NCBI RefSeq assembly: GCF_007858185.1
Contig: NZ_VFES01000011.1
Coordinates: 62,001-126,000 of the forward strand
Length of the DNA stretch: 64,000 bases
Reading direction: 5' to 3'
Source: Pseudomonas grimontii
Lineage (GTDB): Bacteria > Pseudomonadota > Gammaproteobacteria > Pseudomonadales > Pseudomonadaceae
Below are positions 52,345 to 60,349 of the stretch, piece after piece. The translations under genes and the position numbers were made by a program. The notes under the pieces were generated by a model that did not search any database, was not told the DNA's origin, and was given only the letters and a program-made list of their open reading frames with translations. Numbering within the stretch: position 1 is the first letter of the stretch; each line of letters begins with the position of its first letter.

Positions 52345-53117
52345 GGGCATCATGCCTGATCTGCTTAGCGGGAGAATTACGATCATTAAAGAATTAGCGA
52401 ATGCACAGAGACATACGGCCAATCCCGGCCAAACGCCAGTTATTGAAGTTTAATGTGGACCTATGGGAAAGGGGTTAGGACGGTAATTTTTTTTGGTCAC
52501 CCTATAAGCCTTGTACTTAACGGTTTTGCGGCTGTTGGTTAGGTTTTGGTTAGCACAAGGTTATCTCCTAACCTTTATCGATGTTAAAAAGAAAACAATA
52601 AAACCTATTAAAAATCATAGATTTATATAATTATAACCTTAGACCTAACCATCACTAACCCTCCAAAGTTAGCACCCAAGCCTAGTAAATACGGGTCCTT
52701 CGGCCGCTCCTAGGTTGCTATTTCAAAAACTAACCCATTTCCCGAGCCACCTCTCAGAACCGCCTTCAGACTGAGTTCCAGTAGCTCACGCAAAGCAGAC
52801 TACCCTTGCAGGGATTCGCAGGCTTTTCCGCCCCCATTAATACCAGCGCAAGCTCAGCTAGGACCGCGTCGCAGTACCTGCAGAAAGCGCAGAAAAAGCC
52901 CCCCATTTAGCCCGCAGGCGAGGTGGGGGGACGACGGCACGCGCCGAGCTACGGGCGTCACATTAAAAGAACGGTGAGAATCATTTCTATTTCCCCGAGA
53001 TTAGTTTGTGCCCCCCCTCTTCCACAAAGCTGTTAGAGGTATATATATTCGGGCTCAAACTCTGTCTCCGTCGGTGTCAGCGCAAGACGTTGCACTCCTC
53101 AGCTAGGAAGGTCTGCC
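52345..53117. other. Divergent spacer with GTTAG-type repeats and GC-rich hairpin
   Basis: About 770 bp between two divergent island genes, no credible gene. 52495-52740 holds repeated GGTTAG/CTAACC motifs in an AT-rich setting. 52896-52931 contains GCCCCCCATTT..AGGTGGGGGG, a hairpin. 53038-53060 is AT-rich (TATATATATT) and may be the promoter of the ATPase-nuclease gene. Confidence 0.5.
52515..52735. repeat. Cluster of short GTTAG/CTAAC motifs
   Basis: GGTTAGG, GGTTAGC, CCTAACC, CCTAACC, ACTAACC, GTTAGC and ACTAACC occur in about 220 bp in both orientations, with near variants (GGTTATC, TAACCTT) between them. The cluster lies between divergent genes. Confidence 0.5.
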
Positions 53118-55316
53118 ATGGCACGCCATAAGGTTCCGACGTCTAGACCTATAAAAATAATTGCTAAGGAGAGCCCCCCAATGACCAGCATGGCACCGCT
53201 GATCCGTCCGAACTCACTAGGTGATACGACTGCAGAAAACGATGGAAAAATGCTTTCGGATGCTTTCGTCGCAACTGCGGACTTCAGATCGTTAATAGAA
53301 TCGGATGACAGAACTGTGGTAGTCGGCCGTCGAGGCACGGGGAAAAGCGCGCTTTATTTAGAGCTACAAAAACATTGGAAAAAAGATAAAAAAGTCGTTG
53401 TTTTATGCTTCTCTCCTGATGACACTGAAATAATTGGATTTAGATCGCTACTTCGACCATTTTCAGAATCATTCAATCTTGCGAGAGCTGTGACAAAGTT
53501 ATTATGGAAATATACGATATTGATGGAGATGACAAATTACATCTCATCAAACTACAAGCTTTCCTCACACTTGGAGAGAGACAGCCTGCTCAACAAGCAC
53601 CTAACAAGGTGGAACGAATCTAAAGGAGGGTACCTTACAAAATGTCGAGGCATTGCCAAGCAATTTTTAAATGCCAACTCTCCTGAAGAAACAGTTGGCG
53701 ATTTGCCTGGAAATTTAGAAATCAGTCAGGTGGAGGAGAAGGCACTTGCTTTGTTTGAGAAAGCTGATCGCCGAGTAGCGGTTTTGATGGATAGGCTAGA
53801 TGAAGGTTATGAGTCGGATGCCGTAGGTATAGGTATGATTGCCGGACTAACTTATGCTGCAATAGAACTAAACAAAAAGTCCCACCTTATCAGACCAATA
53901 ATTTTCTTACGTGATAATATTTACAGAACGTTAGCCAAAGAAGACCCAGATTACTCAAGAAATATAGAGGGGCAAGTCATCAGACTTCACTGGGACTGGG
54001 CCCAGCTTCTTACACTTGTAACGACTCGAATGAAGCTTTCATTCAACATCACAATTGAGAAGGACCAACGCATCTGGGATAGAGTTACAGCTGGAGAGCT
54101 TCAAGGTCGAGAAGGCTTTAAAAAATGTCTCCAATTTACCTTATATCGACCCAGGGACTTACTTTCATTATTGAATGAAGCTTTTTTCTGCGCTGCCAGA
54201 AACTCCCGCTCCACAGCAGTAATTGAGGACTTAGATCATGCGGCTCAATCCATTTCGGTTGCGAGGCTTGAAGACTTATGGAAAGAATATTCAAAAATCT
54301 TCCCATCAATACAGCTCGTTACGAGCGCTTTCAAAGATGGAGAGCCAGAGCTGCTTGTAGGAATCGCGACGAAGATGATTGAACGATATGTAGAACAATC
54401 AGAAGAAACTGATAACCATGAGGCCTTAGCTGAGACAAGAATTTTACAGTCCAGCGGACTATTGCAATCACTTTACAGCGTAGGCTTCATCGGAACACAT
54501 GACAGCAGCACTTCCGCATTTTCATTTTGCCATGACGGAAGAACACCGGATAAAGGTTTTGATATATCCGACAAAATCTTGATACATCCTTGCTACTGGC
54601 TTGGACTAAACTTAAGTCGAAATGCTCTCGCGCCAGAAGAGGCCGAAGAGATAAATGATGAATACGACATTGTTGTACAGTCAATTACACCAGAAATACG
54701 TAAAATAAAAATCGGACAAACTATTGCGCAGCTCGAGAAAATCCCAACCGGTCGAGAGGGCGCTAAAGATTTCGAACTTTGGTGTCTCGACACATTGCGA
54801 ATTATCTTTGCATCACATCTTATAAATTTAGAACTCTCCCCTAATGGAGCAGCCGTTCAAAGACGAGACATAGTCGGCACCAATCGAGCAATTTCTGACT
54901 TCTGGAGGCGCGTACAGGAGGACTACAAAGCACGCCAGGTAGTATTTGACGCAAAAAACTATTCAGGAATAGGATCTGATGAATATAGACAGTTACAATC
55001 ATATTTGACTGGTACACACGGAAAACTCGGCTTTATCATTACCCGGGATGAAGATGAACACATGACGGGAAACGAACTTGACTGGGTGCGTGAAATGCAC
55101 CGCTCTCACTCTGCTCTAATAATAAAGTTACCAGCTCGCTATCTCTGCAAATTATTGCAGAAACTAAGAAACCCTGAAAAACACGACGCAATTGACAGAC
55201 TCATGTTTTCATTACTTGATACTTACGAGAGAAGCTATCTCCAGTTGAAAACCACCTACACAAGAAAGCCAAAGAAGGTAAAGCCACAGCCAGCCCCCCA
55301 TTCTGTTAAGCGCTGA
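53118..55316 (+). CDS. P-loop ATPase (Sll1717-like) fused to PD-(D/E)XK nuclease-like domain
   Basis: 732 residues from the ATG at 53118 (ATG 53181, after AAGGAGAG, is also possible). Walker A GRRGTGKS at 70-77, Walker B-like RVAVLMDRLDEGY at 219-231, and a C-terminal AAA part with YRPRDLLSLLNEA at 343-355. After a helical linker, residues about 548-640 form a nuclease-like domain: GREGAKDFELWCLDTL, RRDIVGTN (D584), VVFDAKNYSG (D611-A-K613) and YRQLQSYL (Q625/Q627), the D..(D/E)xK..Q pattern of restriction-type folds. Basic C-terminal tail. It looks like a one-gene sensor-effector; no partner gene follows before the terminator. Confidence 0.82.
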   Translation: MARHKVPTSRPIKIIAKESPPMTSMAPLIRPNSLGDTTAENDGKMLSDAFVATADFRSLIESDDRTVVVGRRGTGKSALYLELQKHWKKDKKVVVLCFSPDDTEIIGFRSLLRPFSESFNLARAVTKLLWKYTILMEMTNYISSNYKLSSHLERDSLLNKHLTRWNESKGGYLTKCRGIAKQFLNANSPEETVGDLPGNLEISQVEEKALALFEKADRRVAVLMDRLDEGYESDAVGIGMIAGLTYAAIELNKKSHLIRPIIFLRDNIYRTLAKEDPDYSRNIEGQVIRLHWDWAQLLTLVTTRMKLSFNITIEKDQRIWDRVTAGELQGREGFKKCLQFTLYRPRDLLSLLNEAFFCAARNSRSTAVIEDLDHAAQSISVARLEDLWKEYSKIFPSIQLVTSAFKDGEPELLVGIATKMIERYVEQSEETDNHEALAETRILQSSGLLQSLYSVGFIGTHDSSTSAFSFCHDGRTPDKGFDISDKILIHPCYWLGLNLSRNALAPEEAEEINDEYDIVVQSITPEIRKIKIGQTIAQLEKIPTGREGAKDFELWCLDTLRIIFASHLINLELSPNGAAVQRRDIVGTNRAISDFWRRVQEDYKARQVVFDAKNYSGIGSDEYRQLQSYLTGTHGKLGFIITRDEDEHMTGNELDWVREMHRSHSALIIKLPARYLCKLLQKLRNPEKHDAIDRLMFSLLDTYERSYLQLKTTYTRKPKKVKPQPAPHSVKR

Positions 55317-55340
55317 AAGAGTTGTGTTTATATACTCAAT

Positions 55341-55374
55341 AAAAAGCCGCCTGCTAATTAGGCGGCTCAGTTTT
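55341..55374 (+). terminator. Intrinsic terminator after the ATPase-nuclease gene
   Basis: AAAAAGCCGCCTGCTAATTAGGCGGCTCAGTTTT; the stem GCCGCCT/AGGCGGC is perfect. It isolates the gene as a single transcription unit and also works in reverse. Confidence 0.85.
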
Positions 55375-55448
55375 ATACGTTAATTAGAATAGTCCCCCCC
55401 AATGCAGCCGGCTCCCAATTCATTATCACAAGCTCCCCGCTGACCTCG

Positions 55449-55595
55449 GCTTTCCGTAACCGATCCATCACCCACACATTCAAAGCCGCCCATTGAAGCC
55501 CGATGCTGCGCTCCCGATCTCTTTCTGGAGCCAGCACCTCATGATGCGTCCCGACGCCAAAGTCGAAAAAGTTTATCTTTATCCCAAGTCCGTGG
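55449..55595 (+). mobile_element. Remnant of an IS66-family end with the start of tnpB
   Basis: Starts GTAACCGATCCATCACCCAC and aligns with the inverted sequence of the intact element's end at 57906 (GTAAGCGCTCCATGAACCCC), through the shared CACATTCAAAG, GGAGCCAGC and ATGATGCG to the tnpB start (RPDAKVEKVYLYPKS). Similarity stops near 55595. It faces the other way from the intact copy and is diverged from it, so it is an older insertion. Confidence 0.75.
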
Positions 55596-55602
55596 TATGA
55601 AG

Positions 55603-55863
55603 TCAGGTATCCGACTCGGATACATGCTCCCCTTGGGTTCCTACCCCAAACAACCGGTCGGCTATCTGCCGACCTTGCTCCAACCCTTCAGCCGTCAACC
55701 AAATCGATTTGTTCTTGTTTACCGGATTACTGATGAAACCATGTTCATGTAATCGGCTCATGGTCTCGAAGTCGAACCCTTTCCAAGCATTACCGTTATC
55801 AAAACTGAAGGTTGCCAACAGAGCCAGCACGGCTTCTTCAATCAGTTTATTGTCATATTCCAT
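55603..55863 (-). CDS. DUF6429 family small protein
   Basis: 86 residues: MEYDNKLIEEAVLALLATF, then GNAWKGFDFETMSRLHEHGF and KNKSIWLTAEGLEQGRQIADRLFG. This resembles the DUF6429 family, whose genes I recall as frequent neighbours of IS66 transposase genes. GAGGAGC precedes the ATG at 55863. It reads with tnpC, 70 bp downstream of it, and may be an IS66 passenger gene. A small winged-helix-like fold is possible. Confidence 0.7.
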   Translation of the reverse strand: MEYDNKLIEEAVLALLATFSFDNGNAWKGFDFETMSRLHEHGFISNPVNKNKSIWLTAEGLEQGRQIADRLFGVGTQGEHVSESDT

Positions 55864-55932
55864 GATCGTTGCTCCTCTCGTATTCTTTAAGCTCACCGTA
55901 AACCCTACCAGCCAGCAAGATGGATAGCGCGT

Positions 55933-57444
55933 TTAACTACGCGATACCGGCGAGCAGTTCCAGGGCAGTAAAGCTTCGTAATCCTCAACCGAAGAAGCCG
56001 TCGGCAGGCGCTCAAGTGCGTGGCGCAGCCACGCATAGGGCTCTTGGCCATTGGCTTTGGCAGTCTCGATCAAGCTATAAAGTTGAGCGCTGGCCGTCGC
56101 ACCTTTGGGGGTGTCGCTAAACAGCCAGTTCTTTCTTCCGATCACGAAGGGCCTGATGGCGCGTTCGGCAGCGTTGTTGTCGATCGGCAAGTAACCTTCC
56201 TCGACGTACCGTTCAAGTTTGTTCCAGTTGCTCGCTAGGTAGCTGATGGCTTTGCCCAGGGCGTTTTGAGCGGTGACCTGGGGTTGGGTCTTTTCCATCC
56301 AGCTTTTCAACTGAGCCAGCACCGGCAGGCTGTGCGCGTGACGACTGGTTTTTCGCTCGCCGTCGTTGCCGGCCTGTAGGTCGCGCTCGATGCCATAAAG
56401 CTTGTTGATCAGGTTCAGCGCGATGTCCGCACGACCCGTCTTGCCTTTGGGCTGCACTTTTTGCGCTTCGACGAATTTGCGCCGTGCATGCGCCCAGCAG
56501 CCTAAACGCTCCACTCCTTCCTGCGCGCCCAGCGCGTTGTAACCGGCGTAATCATCGGTCATCACGTAGCCGCGATAGCCATCAAGCAGGCGCGTCGGCA
56601 CCTCCTGAGCCCGGCTGGTGGAGTAGTCGAAAAGGATCACTGGTTTGTCGGGTGGGCCGCCGGTTTGCACCCACATCCAGGACTGGCTGCTGGGCTCCCG
56701 ATCCTGCTCTTTCAACACCTGCACGCGGGTTTCATCGCAGTGGATGATGCGGCTTTCCAGCAACCGGTCGCACATTAAATTCAACAGTGGTTGCAAGTGT
56801 TCACCGCACTGGATAACCCAGCGGGCCAAGGTCTGGCGCGGGATATCGATGCCATGGCGGCCCAGCACTTTTTCAAAACGGTGAAGCGGTAAACCGTCCA
56901 CGTATTTGGTGGTCAGCAGCATCGCCAGCACGCTTGGGCTGGCCATACTTTTTTCAATCAACTGAGCGGGCTTGTCCGCAGTAACCGGTGCCGTTTCACA
57001 GGCACGGCAACCGTAGACCTTACGGACGTGTTTGATCACGCGGATTTGCATCGGCACGATTTCAAGCTGCTCGCTGAGCTCCTCGCCGATGGCGTGTTTG
57101 CGGCAGCCGCAGACACAGGTCAGTTCATGTTCGGGTAGTTCGTGGATGATTTCGATGCGGGGGAGATCGGCCGGCAACGGTTTGCGTTTGCCACGCCGCT
57201 GGGTAGGCGCAACAGCCTCTTCTTCTGCGGCTTCATCAATGGGTTCGATGACGCTTTCCGCCTCATTGAACAGGGCCAACTGCGGCGTTGCCGGATCAGC
57301 CGTTTGCTCGGACTTGCGTCCGAACAGGCGCTGACGCAGCAGTGCGTTTTCTTCTTCGAGGAAACCGACTCTGGACTGCATCTTCGCAAGCATCTGCTTG
57401 AGCAATTCAGGATCATCGGGGAGGTTTTCGGGCATGGAAATCAT
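55933..57444 (-). CDS. tnpC: IS66 transposase
   Basis: 503 residues, full length. N-terminal leucine-zipper-like segment (LLKQMLAKMQSRVGFLEEENALLRQRLFG), zinc-binding CVCGCRKHAIGEELSEQLE and RKVYGCRACET, and the DDE core: HCDETRVQVLKE, VMTDDYAGYNALG and PIDNNAAERAIRPFVIGRKN. It should be active. Confidence 0.93.
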   Translation of the reverse strand: MISMPENLPDDPELLKQMLAKMQSRVGFLEEENALLRQRLFGRKSEQTADPATPQLALFNEAESVIEPIDEAAEEEAVAPTQRRGKRKPLPADLPRIEIIHELPEHELTCVCGCRKHAIGEELSEQLEIVPMQIRVIKHVRKVYGCRACETAPVTADKPAQLIEKSMASPSVLAMLLTTKYVDGLPLHRFEKVLGRHGIDIPRQTLARWVIQCGEHLQPLLNLMCDRLLESRIIHCDETRVQVLKEQDREPSSQSWMWVQTGGPPDKPVILFDYSTSRAQEVPTRLLDGYRGYVMTDDYAGYNALGAQEGVERLGCWAHARRKFVEAQKVQPKGKTGRADIALNLINKLYGIERDLQAGNDGERKTSRHAHSLPVLAQLKSWMEKTQPQVTAQNALGKAISYLASNWNKLERYVEEGYLPIDNNAAERAIRPFVIGRKNWLFSDTPKGATASAQLYSLIETAKANGQEPYAWLRHALERLPTASSVEDYEALLPWNCSPVSRS

Positions 57445-57462
57445 GCCCTGGATTATACCGAA

Positions 57463-57822
57463 TCAGGCCACGTATCGAGGCGTCAAAACCTGATGAGGAC
57501 GGTTGCGCCACAGATCAAAACCATCAAGTAACCAGTTCAGTTCCTGGACGGTCAGGATGATCGCTTCATCGTTGGCATCGGGCGATGTTTTAAATCGTTC
57601 GGATTCGAGGCGCTTGAGCCAGAGGCAGAACCCGTTGCGTTCCCAATACAAAATCTTCACGCGGTTGCGTGGCTTGTTGAGGAAGACGAAAAGCACAGGG
57701 TCGAATACCGCGACTTTGATATCCAGTTCGACCAGCGCCGCCAGGCCATCAATGGATTTTCGAAAGTCGACGGGCTTGGGGTAGAGATAGACTTTTTCGA
57801 CTTTAGCATCGGGTCGCATCAT
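57463..57822 (-). CDS. tnpB: IS66 accessory protein TnpB
   Basis: 119 residues (Orf2 family): VEKVYLYPKPVDFRKSIDGLAALVE, VFLNKPRNRVKILYWERNGFCLWLKRLESERF and ELNWLLDGFDLWRNRPHQ. It lies 18 bp upstream of tnpC. The first two codons are both ATG. Confidence 0.92.
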   Translation of the reverse strand: MMRPDAKVEKVYLYPKPVDFRKSIDGLAALVELDIKVAVFDPVLFVFLNKPRNRVKILYWERNGFCLWLKRLESERFKTSPDANDEAIILTVQELNWLLDGFDLWRNRPHQVLTPRYVA

Positions 57823-57906
57823 GGCGGGCTGGCTCCTAAGGGAATCGGGAGCACAGCATCCGGGATCAGCTAAGCCCTTTGAATGTGGGGTTCATGGAGC
57901 GCTTAC

Positions 57907-58033
57907 GATAGACTGGATCGCGGAACAGATGGGGCATACCAACGGGAACATGATCCGTCAGCACTATGGGACGTGGATCAATGAGGACGGGCCGGATGTG
58001 GTCGGGATGTTGCAGCTTGCGTTGAAGCTTTAG
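57907..58033 (+). pseudogene. int: C-terminal remnant of a tyrosine integrase
   Basis: Directly after the IS66 end the frame reads IDWIAEQMGHTNGNMIRQHY, then GTWINEDGPDVVGMLQLAL and stops. GH..N..MI..HYG.WI is the tail of phage-type tyrosine recombinases, with the last histidine-box residue and the nucleophile tyrosine (in QHY). The N-terminal domain and the R..HxxR part are missing. The 70-codon frame that starts inside the IS at 57821 is a chance fusion. This was most likely the integrase of the island. Confidence 0.85.
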
Positions 58034-58046
58034 GGGTAGGTTATTG

Positions 58047-58089
58047 ACTTCTTACGGCACTCTTTCGTCCAGACGTGAACGTAAGAAGT
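58047..58089. terminator. Inverted repeat between convergent integrase remnant and nuclease-like gene
   Basis: ACTTCTTACG at 58047-58056 pairs with CGTAAGAAGT at 58080-58089, a perfect 10-bp stem with a 23-base loop. No long T run follows, so termination is possible but not certain. Confidence 0.4.
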
Positions 58090-58110
58090 GCCCCCCTAAA
58101 AATTAATACG

Positions 58111-58530
58111 CTAAATGCTAATACTGTATGGAGAATTTTTGATGGAGAGTGTCGCACCTGTTTGATTGAAAAAATCGATACTACGCTTTCTCGTTGACGC
58201 ACCGTGCTTAGGAACTCTAGTGGTGATGGCGTAGCACTCCTTCCTATATGCAGAGTAGTTTGCTCTCGTATGACCAATAGTTGACCTCAGCTGCGAAATA
58301 GCCTTATCTAAGTCGCATCCTTTAAGCTCAATAAACACGGCTTTTTTTGTGTTATCTTCGTAGCAAAATAGCCAGTCACATTTTTCCAAATGAGCATCAA
58401 TAAGACAACCATCCACCTGAATTTTCTGAACCTCAATACGATTATTATTCAATACAGAAATACGGCTTCTATTTTCACTAAAAACAATTATCGGATCAGT
58501 CGTCGTGGTAGTGCAAAGCATATAGTTCAT
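58111..58530 (-). CDS. Small PD-(D/E)XK nuclease-like protein, partner of the upstream ATPase
   Basis: 139 residues. Residues 50-81 read KCDWLFCYEDNTKKAVFIEL then KGCDLDKAISQL: D52, E68-L-K70 and Q80 fit the D..ExK..Q arrangement of restriction-endonuclease folds, with the expected hydrophobic strand before ExK. No further domain is recognised; the C-terminal half is basic (TTRVPKHGASTRKRS). Its start overlaps the stop of the ATPase gene by four bases, so the two are translated together. The pair ATPase plus small nuclease recalls two-gene anti-phage systems, but no exact match is known to me. Confidence 0.7.
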   Translation of the reverse strand: MNYMLCTTTTTDPIIVFSENRSRISVLNNNRIEVQKIQVDGCLIDAHLEKCDWLFCYEDNTKKAVFIELKGCDLDKAISQLRSTIGHTRANYSAYRKECYAITTRVPKHGASTRKRSIDFFNQTGATLSIKNSPYSISI

Positions 58531-59786
58531 TGCTCAGCCTCGCTACTCAACAAGGTATTCATAACCCTCTCGAAATGCTCTGATATGCCGTCTAACATAT
58601 CAGCACCAATCATCCGATACTCAGGATCAGCAATAGGATTGGACACACCATTATCTATCGTATAAGCCGAAACATCCTCAAACTTAATCGGCTGACTTGG
58701 ACCATTAACCTTTATGAACTCATCAATAGAGATCCGCCCCAAGTCTATTGTATCCTGAGCAAGGATCAAATTATTAAAAGCAGAGAGTATGTAGGGACTG
58801 TGGGAAGTAATAAAGAAGCTGCTGGAGCAATCATGCTGAATTCTGGAGAGCAGCGATACGACACGACTCTGAGACGTAGGGAAAAGGTGGGCTTCCGGTT
58901 CCTCAATGAAATACATATCGTTGGGTTCGCTGCCCCTCAAAGAGGGCCATATCATTAATACGAGAAGCATTGGCAATGATTCTTGCTGACCCGACGAGGC
59001 ATTTGCTAGATTTATTTTACGCCCCTTCGATATAAGCCAATCTTGATCATCTTCGTACTTATAAGTCCCGCTCATAATAGATTCAACAAGATCCTTATGA
59101 CGCTCAATTACAGGAAGCGATCTTGTCACTAGATAAGGGTCAGTATAAAAGCGTTTAGATTGCTCATACATACGCCCGAAATCTTTTAAAAACAGGTCAA
59201 TTTCTAAACTTGACGCAAGAAAAGTAAATATATTTTTCTGTAAGTTTGCAAAAAAACTTCGACTAGCGGGAATAAAAATAGGCTGACCTTTGAAAAAGTC
59301 ATATTCTGCCTGAAGTGGACCTGTAACATATTTACTCATAATCCTCCAATCATCCATAAATGGATCATCAGACTGCGGACCTTCTCTCTTTCTCTTATAA
59401 GAAATTTTCTTAGAATTAAATAATTTCAGAAGGGATTCAGGGTAACTCAGCTTTAACTGAGTTTTTCCCTTTTTAGAAGCTTTCCCTTCAATAACAAACG
59501 TAAACTCCCCCGCCACGTACTGTATTGTAAAGCTAGTACCATCCCAAGAATAACGTGGAAATCTCGACTCAAACTGACTAAGTATTCCAGCATCCAGCTC
59601 CCTTTTGCTATCTAGGGATCGAATGCTTTCAATAAAAATAGCAGGGATACTTTTGAAAAAATAAGTGAGCTTAGCCAATAAACTTTTGCCATTGGCTTGT
59701 GGACCAATAATTATGTTTATTTTCTTTAGTTCAATTTCGGCTTTCTTGATAACTACGAAATTCTTGACTGTCAGTATTTCTTGCAC
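58527..59786 (-). CDS. ABC-type AAA ATPase (RecF/OLD/AAA_21-like)
   Basis: 419 residues. N-terminus MQEILTVKNFVVIKKAEIEL followed by Walker A GPQANGKS at 28-35; PASRSFFANL at 173; ABC signature-like SSGQQES at 264-270; Walker B MYFIEEPEAH at 291-300; H-loop TSHSPYIL near 327-334. This is the layout of single-chain SMC/RecF-type ATPases found in OLD, Septu, PARIS and related systems. No TOPRIM domain follows the ATPase; instead a small PD-(D/E)XK-like protein is encoded by the overlapping downstream gene. AT-rich, foreign codon use. Confidence 0.85.
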   Translation of the reverse strand: MQEILTVKNFVVIKKAEIELKKINIIIGPQANGKSLLAKLTYFFKSIPAIFIESIRSLDSKRELDAGILSQFESRFPRYSWDGTSFTIQYVAGEFTFVIEGKASKKGKTQLKLSYPESLLKLFNSKKISYKRKREGPQSDDPFMDDWRIMSKYVTGPLQAEYDFFKGQPIFIPASRSFFANLQKNIFTFLASSLEIDLFLKDFGRMYEQSKRFYTDPYLVTRSLPVIERHKDLVESIMSGTYKYEDDQDWLISKGRKINLANASSGQQESLPMLLVLMIWPSLRGSEPNDMYFIEEPEAHLFPTSQSRVVSLLSRIQHDCSSSFFITSHSPYILSAFNNLILAQDTIDLGRISIDEFIKVNGPSQPIKFEDVSAYTIDNGVSNPIADPEYRMIGADMLDGISEHFERVMNTLLSSEAEQ

Positions 59787-60259
59787 AAATTAATCCTTTA
59801 AAATATGAAGCTTCGGCTTTCACAGCTATAGATGCTTTCTCTGTAAGCAACCTAGCTTATGCAATTCTTTCGGTATCTTTGACACCTAGCGCATGAAGGC
59901 ATAACGATAGCATTTGTCAAAGTCGGCTGTGTAGGGGTCTCGTGCTTTATTACAGGCCTGCAAAGCACGCTCTCTAGTGAAAGCCCTACTATTTCTAGCG
60001 CGAAACAGACAGAAGGAACCACCTATTTCTTAGCTGCGTGGACGAACGTTGCTTTATCTATGCTTCGTTCTGTTGCCGCCCATTTGGGCAACTCCTGCAT
60101 ATCTATAGTCGACAGAGCAGCAGACGAGATGGGGCTCATTCTTGAGCCAGCCCCCCCCCATCTGTCCCAGATCTGTCCCATATGGCCATTTTTCAGACGT
60201 CAAAAATCACAAACCCCCGACTTTCTCTATAAAAATCAGGGGTTTGCGTTTTCAGAATG
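59787..60259. other. Gene-free right arm of the island
   Basis: About 470 bp. It should hold the promoter of the ATPase operon (AT-rich just left of 59830). A hairpin GTTGCCGCCCATTTGGGCAAC occurs at 60072-60092, and a weak terminator-like CAAACCCC..GGGGTTTG at about 60208-60247 next to the tRNA. I see no credible gene. Confidence 0.5.
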
Positions 60260-60282
60260 TGGCGGTGAAGGAGAGATTCGAA
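60260..60282. repeat. Right attachment site (attR) within tRNA-Ser
   Basis: The 23-bp repeat identical to 48594-48616, forming the 3' end of the intact tRNA gene. Confidence 0.9.
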
Positions 60283-60349
60283 CTCTCGATACAATTTCTT
60301 GTATACACACTTTCCAGGCGTGCTCCTTAAGCCACTCGGACACTTCACC
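60260..60349 (-). tRNA. tRNA-Ser (GGA anticodon)
   Basis: On the minus strand it begins GGTGAAGTGTCCGAGTGGC and ends GAATCTCTCCTTCACC-G-CCA. The acceptor stem GGTGAAG/CTTCACC is perfect; the anticodon loop CTGGAAA gives GGA, reading UCC/UCU serine codons. A long variable arm (GTATACAAGAAATTGTATC) is typical of serine tRNA. CCA is encoded. The island restores its 3' end exactly. Confidence 0.95.

Larger units (their letters stand above)
55898..57906 (-). mobile_element. IS66-family insertion sequence (tnpB-tnpC)
   Basis: The right end reads GTAAGCGCTCCATG on the minus strand from 57906, a typical IS66 terminus. The left end is probably GTAAACCCTACC at 55898, just after tnpC and a GCGTTTAACTACGC hairpin; alternatively the element reaches further left to include DUF6429. 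tnpB and tnpC are intact; no tnpA-type gene is present. The eight bases outside each end do not match, so no target duplication is seen and the left flank may have been rearranged. Its right end cuts the island integrase. Confidence 0.78.
48594..60282. mobile_element. Genomic island inserted at tRNA-Ser(GGA)
   Basis: About 11.7 kb bounded by 23-bp direct repeats of the tRNA 3' end. The interior is strikingly AT-rich (genes at 49.5-51.1 and 53.1-55.3 kb use AAA/ATA/TTA codons freely), whereas both flanks are GC-rich core genes. Cargo: HExxH protein, DUF4238 protein, ATPase-nuclease fusion, IS66 element, DUF6429 protein, integrase remnant, ATPase plus small nuclease-like pair. The integrase is destroyed, so the island is probably fixed unless helped in trans. 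Confidence 0.88.

Noticed and set aside
55376..55640. Open minus-strand frame through the IS66 remnant (contains FFDFGVGTHHEVLAPERDRE)
   Set aside because: It has no start codon of its own and is antisense to the tnpB remnant for much of its length; the conserved look comes from the coding strand opposite. The part left of 55449 could be an old gene tail but cannot be supported.
57821..58033. 70-residue protein starting inside the IS66 element
   Set aside because: Its first ~28 codons lie in the IS end and show no similarity; only the C-terminal part is meaningful, as an integrase remnant.
48594..60282. Prophage
   Set aside because: No capsid, terminase, tail or lysis gene is visible; the integrase remnant alone does not support a phage.
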